Assembly (NCBI GenBank): GCA_051277445.1
Contig: JBNMQC010000001.1
Span: 149,826 to 213,825 of the forward strand
From: Bermanella sp051277445
Lineage (GTDB): Bacteria; Pseudomonadota; Gammaproteobacteria; Pseudomonadales; Oceanobacteraceae
Direction of reading: 5' to 3'
Length of the DNA: 64,000 bases
Part shown: in pieces, positions 60,541 to 64,000 of the stretch
Position numbering within the stretch: position 1 is the stretch's first letter
How the letters are laid out: the number at the start of each line of letters is the position of its first letter
Notes under the pieces: model-generated
The model's input: the letters and a program-made list of their open reading frames with translations, nothing else
Told to the model about the DNA's origin: nothing
The model's database searches: none
Made by a program: the position numbers and the translations under genes

Positions 60541-61872
60541 TTAAAGCAAGAAAAAATAACTGGATAGTAAAAAACTAAAAAGAATATTAAGCATAAAACC
60601 GGTTTTCATCATGGTGTTTTGTGGCACATAGCCACTGGAGAAAACGATGGCATTAGGCGGGGTCGCAACGGGTAACATAAAGGCACAGGATGCAGCAACA
60701 GCAATGGCACTGACGATCATCGTTTGATCAATATTTAATACATCCGCCATGCCCATAAAGGTTGGAATCATCAACGCAGAGAGTGCAGTATTGCTTGAGA
60801 TTTCTGTCATGAAAATGACAAATAAAATAACCAGCAAGAGTAAGCCATAACGATTTAAGTAATCACCAACATTTGACAATTGCTGTGCCAAAAATAAATT
60901 AGCTTGGCTTTCACTTAATATGGCACTTAATGCTAATCCGCCACCAAATAGTATGAGTACACCCCACTGGGTTTGTTTTTCAAATGATTGCCAGCTCAAA
61001 CTTTTACTGGCATGCAGTGCAATAATAGCGATCACCGCGACCCAGCTATCAAAATCAGCAATCTTACCTGCGCCCTTTTGAATGAAACCGCCAAACACCC
61101 ATAGGCTGGCTGTTACAATGAAAATCACCATGACGGCTATAGTTTGTCGATGCCAAACGAAAGGCTCTGTAGGCGATGCACCTGATGAGAACAAGTTGAG
61201 ATTGGGCCTAAGGAGCAAATATAGCAATGCCCACATAGTAGGCAGTGCCACAATGCTAATGGGCAGGGCAATGATTAACCAATCATTGAAGGATAGCCCC
61301 AGTGCACTTGCTGCAATGGCATTGGGTGGGCTGCCGACAATGGTTGCAATACCGCCAATGTTGGCTGAGTAGGCAACGCCTAATAGCACAAAAGCAAAGG
61401 TACGCATGTGCTGATCAAAGTTTAAGTGAGTCATGATGCCCAGTGCAATGGGCAGCATCATAACGGTAGTGGCTGTATTGCTGATCCACATGGATAAAAA
61501 TGCTGTGAGCAGAAACAACAAGATGCAAATCACTAAGCCTTGGTTTTTGGCTTTTTGCATGATGGTTTGAGCAAACTGTTTATCTAATTTGTGCTCATGT
61601 AAGGCAGCGGCTAAAGCAAAGCCTCCTAAAAATAAGAAAATAATAGGGTGCGCAAAACTGCGCAGAGCGTCTTTAAAATCCATTACATCAAACAGTACTG
61701 CCAATACAGGCACTAGGAGTGCGGTAACACTTAACGGTAATAGCTCCGCTAACCAACAATGGGCAATAATACTGAGAATAATCAGCCCATGTTGGACGGA
61801 TGGCGCTATCTCACTTGAGGCAATAAACGTGATCAGGCTCGCTTGAATTACGATTGCTAGCAGCCATTTCAT
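60541..61872 (-). CDS. DASS-family anion/sodium symporter (SLC13)
   Basis: 443 residues with about 11 membrane helices. The two family Ser-Asn-Thr motifs are present: WISNTATTVMMLP and ISSNTALSALMIPT. Proteins of the family carry dicarboxylates, citrate or sulphate with sodium. A single gene with the small membrane gene divergent. Confidence 0.92.
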   Translation of the reverse strand: MKWLLAIVIQASLITFIASSEIAPSVQHGLIILSIIAHCWLAELLPLSVTALLVPVLAVLFDVMDFKDALRSFAHPIIFLFLGGFALAAALHEHKLDKQFAQTIMQKAKNQGLVICILLFLLTAFLSMWISNTATTVMMLPIALGIMTHLNFDQHMRTFAFVLLGVAYSANIGGIATIVGSPPNAIAASALGLSFNDWLIIALPISIVALPTMWALLYLLLRPNLNLFSSGASPTEPFVWHRQTIAVMVIFIVTASLWVFGGFIQKGAGKIADFDSWVAVIAIIALHASKSLSWQSFEKQTQWGVLILFGGGLALSAILSESQANLFLAQQLSNVGDYLNRYGLLLLVILFVIFMTEISSNTALSALMIPTFMGMADVLNIDQTMIVSAIAVAASCAFMLPVATPPNAIVFSSGYVPQNTMMKTGFMLNILFSFLLSSYFFLL

Positions 61873-61997
61873 CCACGGGCTCCGTTGAAATAAGACTTCA
61901 GGTCAGGCAGTTATTTAATCAATTTTAATTTACTGTCACGATTAGAGTATGCTAACAAACTAAGATATTCAAAGCCTGAATGATAATGGTGAGTGTG

Positions 61998-62231
61998 ATG
62001 AAGAGAGTAATGACCTGGCTCGATAATTTAGACTGGACGATATTGCTCGTTATAGCCGTATTGTTAGGCTTGGCCCCGTTTTCACCGGTTCCACACCTGT
62101 TTGAGAAAGTAGACATGCTACTGCAAGGGAATCTTGTTAAGCCCATGGATATCTTTGATTTATTCATGCATGGCACACCGGCTTTACTGGTCATGTTAAA
62201 AGCGGTGCGCCAATTTATAATTAAAGCATAG
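61998..62231 (+). CDS. small conserved membrane protein
   Basis: 77 residues from ATG 61998 (GGTGAG 5 bp upstream); an ATG at 61980 is also in frame. Two hydrophobic segments with the conserved pattern LLGLAPFSPVPHLFEK and DIFDLFMHGTPALLVMLK, seen in many marine gammaproteobacteria, sometimes as RND transporter by error. The function is unknown. It ends directly before the convergent porin gene. Confidence 0.7.
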   Translation: MKRVMTWLDNLDWTILLVIAVLLGLAPFSPVPHLFEKVDMLLQGNLVKPMDIFDLFMHGTPALLVMLKAVRQFIIKA

Positions 62232-63365
62232 CTAAAATTCATGCCTGAATCGTAATGAAAAGCCATTACCTGTTTGGTTAGTATTCACCACATTGCCAGA
62301 AATACGAGGCATTAAGACATTAAACATAAAGCTTGTGTCTTTTTTAAGAAAATAGTTTAAGCCAAGCATCAGACTGGACGCTTCGCTGCCTATCTCCTTA
62401 TCCCGTAGGGAAATACCACTATAGCGAATGACCCATTCCAAATCATGGGTTTGGTGCTTGGGTTGCTTAAACGCCCCATTTTTATATTTATAAGCTTTGT
62501 GTGTTTGATGATTGGTAATGGCAGAAAGTTGGATATAAAACCCTTGGTATAACCATGATTGCCCGTCAGTTTGATTGAGTTTGCTTTGATAATATTCACT
62601 CATTAACCAAAAATTATCAAAACGTGTGCCCAGCTCCAGTTGGCTGATGTGCTGCTTTTTTGTATAAAATCGTGGGCTACGAACCACATTATCTGCGCTA
62701 TTAATTTCAGCTCTTTCTTTGATTTGAATGAGCGAGTCATTTAAATCTCGATACGAATAGGCCGCACCAATATGAATGACGTCTAAGTTTAAAGGCAAAT
62801 GCTGAGTATGTGAAAAAACGAATCGACTGGTCGATGCGAAACCGTCTTTAATATCATCATCTTCAATCTTAAATATGCCGCTATAGAGTCTAAAAGGTGC
62901 GGATACGAATGCGATTTGAGTGCCTAGGTTACGCCCTGGTGCAAATGCTGACGTTACCATAGAGCGCTCAATAGCAGGTAACGAGCTTGAACCCATTAGA
63001 GATTCATGTCCCATGGGTTCTTTGTATCGGCCGAGGCTTAACTCGATACTGAGGTTGGCTGTCCAAGCGATTAAGGCGTCTTTTATTTCTACGTCTGTAT
63101 CGTGGTTGTTTTTTGCTTCTTTGGTGAGTTCCAGTTGTAGTTTACTGGTAATTTTATCACTTACGTCATACTTAAATGTGGTTTTAAGTGAGCTTAGTTC
63201 GAAGTGAGTTTTATTAGCTGTCTGGTCATCAGCCTCTTTTTGATAAAAAGGACCAATATGATCAGCGTCTAAAAATAGGCGTGTTTTTATATTTAGATCA
63301 TTAGCAAAACTAATAAAACTTGCTGGCATCAAAATAAACAGTGAAACGATCATTTTAAACTTCAT
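62232..63365 (-). CDS. OprO/OprP-like outer-membrane porin
   Basis: 377 residues: signal peptide ending in FAN, then alternating beta strands and the C-terminal Phe (FRHEF) of outer-membrane barrels. Features of the phosphate-selective porin O/P family (GRYKEPMG, FAPGRNLGTQIAF) are visible. Selectivity for phosphate or polyphosphate is inference. Its start overlaps the DUF4956 stop by 4 bp (ATGA), so the two are translationally coupled. Confidence 0.85.
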   Translation of the reverse strand: MKFKMIVSLFILMPASFISFANDLNIKTRLFLDADHIGPFYQKEADDQTANKTHFELSSLKTTFKYDVSDKITSKLQLELTKEAKNNHDTDVEIKDALIAWTANLSIELSLGRYKEPMGHESLMGSSSLPAIERSMVTSAFAPGRNLGTQIAFVSAPFRLYSGIFKIEDDDIKDGFASTSRFVFSHTQHLPLNLDVIHIGAAYSYRDLNDSLIQIKERAEINSADNVVRSPRFYTKKQHISQLELGTRFDNFWLMSEYYQSKLNQTDGQSWLYQGFYIQLSAITNHQTHKAYKYKNGAFKQPKHQTHDLEWVIRYSGISLRDKEIGSEASSLMLGLNYFLKKDTSFMFNVLMPRISGNVVNTNQTGNGFSLRFRHEF

Positions 63366-63976
63366 GATATTTTTTCTACATCAAGAGAAACGGTTTCTTC
63401 ACAGCCATTAAGGTTTGGTTTGAAGCGTACTTTGATTCGAGCGCAATCCTTTAAAAAATCAATATGCAATATATCAATGTGTACCACGTCCCAGCCTGTT
63501 CGATCGCGGATATCGTCTTTAAGTCTTTGCAGATTTTGTGGTCGGATGTTCTCTATTTTTTCATATTCAATGATTCTTTCATTTAATTTGACCATGAATA
63601 GATTGGTTTCTAATAAATAGGCTAAGGTAATGATGAAGCAGTCGATTACAATCAATTCATAGGGGTTCAAACCCGATACTGCGTTTAATAATGAAATGGC
63701 GATGACTAAAAATAGATAGGTCATTTCTTTAACCGATATGGATTCTGTTCGGTATCTGAGCATGGAGAAAACAGCAAATAATCCAAATGCAAAGCCCATT
63801 GAAATATCCGTCTTGTGTAAAAGTGCTGTGATGATAAATACACCCATGCCAAACAATACAAAAGCACTGGAATGGGCTCGGTTTTCACTAAATCGGTAGT
63901 AACAAAGTCCTACGAGTACGACGATGGCCGTCATGTTAATCAGCAACCCGTATATAAAATCCTGATGAAAGCTCAT
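63362..63976 (-). CDS. DUF4956 membrane protein
   Basis: 204 residues with four or five membrane helices in the first 125 and a cytoplasmic domain (NLQRLKDDIRDRTGWDVVHIDI). This is the DUF4956 family, which in many bacteria sits beside a VTC-domain polyphosphate polymerase. An upstream frame is open to the edge and seems to end at a TAATG overlap with this start (63974-63978 region), so it belongs to a longer operon. It is followed by the porin. Confidence 0.82.
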   Translation of the reverse strand: MSFHQDFIYGLLINMTAIVVLVGLCYYRFSENRAHSSAFVLFGMGVFIITALLHKTDISMGFAFGLFAVFSMLRYRTESISVKEMTYLFLVIAISLLNAVSGLNPYELIVIDCFIITLAYLLETNLFMVKLNERIIEYEKIENIRPQNLQRLKDDIRDRTGWDVVHIDILHIDFLKDCARIKVRFKPNLNGCEETVSLDVEKIS

Positions 63977-64000
63977 TACGTATTATCCTTATTTCGCTTA
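63975..64000 (-). CDS. possible end of an upstream gene, cut by the window
   Basis: On the minus strand the last bases read as codons for KRNKDNT then TAA, whose last two bases are the first two of the DUF4956 ATG (TAATG). This fits the 3' end of an upstream gene in the same operon, but only seven codons are visible. Confidence 0.35.

Noticed and set aside
62232..63365. Pho box ahead of the porin gene
   Set aside because: I looked for one; the porin start overlaps the DUF4956 gene and no PhoB-like repeat is present nearby.

Overview
The window looks like the chromosome of a marine gammaproteobacterium close to the Oceanospirillales (Bermanella/Oceanobacter-like). This is inferred from gene content: an enlarged Pseudomonas/Vibrio-type PstC/PstA pair, ubiC-ubiA, rubredoxin with rubredoxin reductase, class I adenylate cyclase, lptM-lysA-dapF, TRAP and DAACS carboxylate transporters, and a Csr/Gac-type regulatory RNA locus. 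No species assignment is possible from the sequence alone.

Layout. 1-4.1 kb: the 3' end of a TRAP binding-protein gene, two small lipoproteins, a YciA-type thioesterase and the TRAP membrane subunits on the opposite strand. 4.2-11.2 kb: pstS-pstC-pstA-pstB-phoU behind a clear Pho box. 11.3-20.6 kb: a genomic island in the 3' half of a tRNA-Thr gene. It has 47-bp att repeats, a tyrosine integrase, AlpA, a large membrane-linked P-loop ATPase (YobI/KAP type) and several unknown genes. 20.8-25.6 kb: a MshEN-domain protein, DUF3392, an S1/P1 nuclease, then a 1-kb gene-free stretch that reads on the minus strand as a very large CsrB/RsmZ-like RNA with internal 124-bp tandem repeats and a GacA-type box upstream, then a DUF2971-like gene and a response regulator. 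25.6-29.2 kb: phoR, phoB (with its own Pho box), ubiA, ubiC. 29.4-33.9 kb: rubredoxin, rubredoxin reductase, HU, an SCP2 protein, a DAACS symporter and an unknown exported protein. 33.8-42.2 kb: an HDOD protein, a solute-binding protein, recG, oxyR, a YeeZ-like protein, mutM, rpmG and rpmB. 42.5-49.4 kb: cyaA, lptM, lysA, dapF, DUF484, HAD hydrolase (xerC is missing from its usual place) and a small lipoprotein. 49.6-57.5 kb: a GAF histidine kinase, an ElyC-like protein, a lipoprotein gamma-glutamyltransferase, an EAL protein, ferredoxin, coaD, and a GMC oxidase with a Tat-signal partner. 57.5-64 kb: coniferyl-type aldehyde dehydrogenase, a TetR regulator, globin, a DASS transporter, a porin and a DUF4956 protein.

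How the parts fit. Phosphate physiology recurs: pst-phoU and phoBR both carry Pho boxes, and the right edge has an OprO/P-like porin coupled to DUF4956, a family often seen with polyphosphate enzymes. A second theme is Gac/Csr and c-di-GMP signalling: the CsrB-like RNA, a MshEN-type protein and an EAL protein. A third is oxidation of alkanes or alcohols: rubredoxin and its reductase, a GMC alcohol oxidase, an aldehyde dehydrogenase and a TetR regulator. The strongest candidate for something undescribed is the CsrB-like RNA at about 22.8-23.5 kb.
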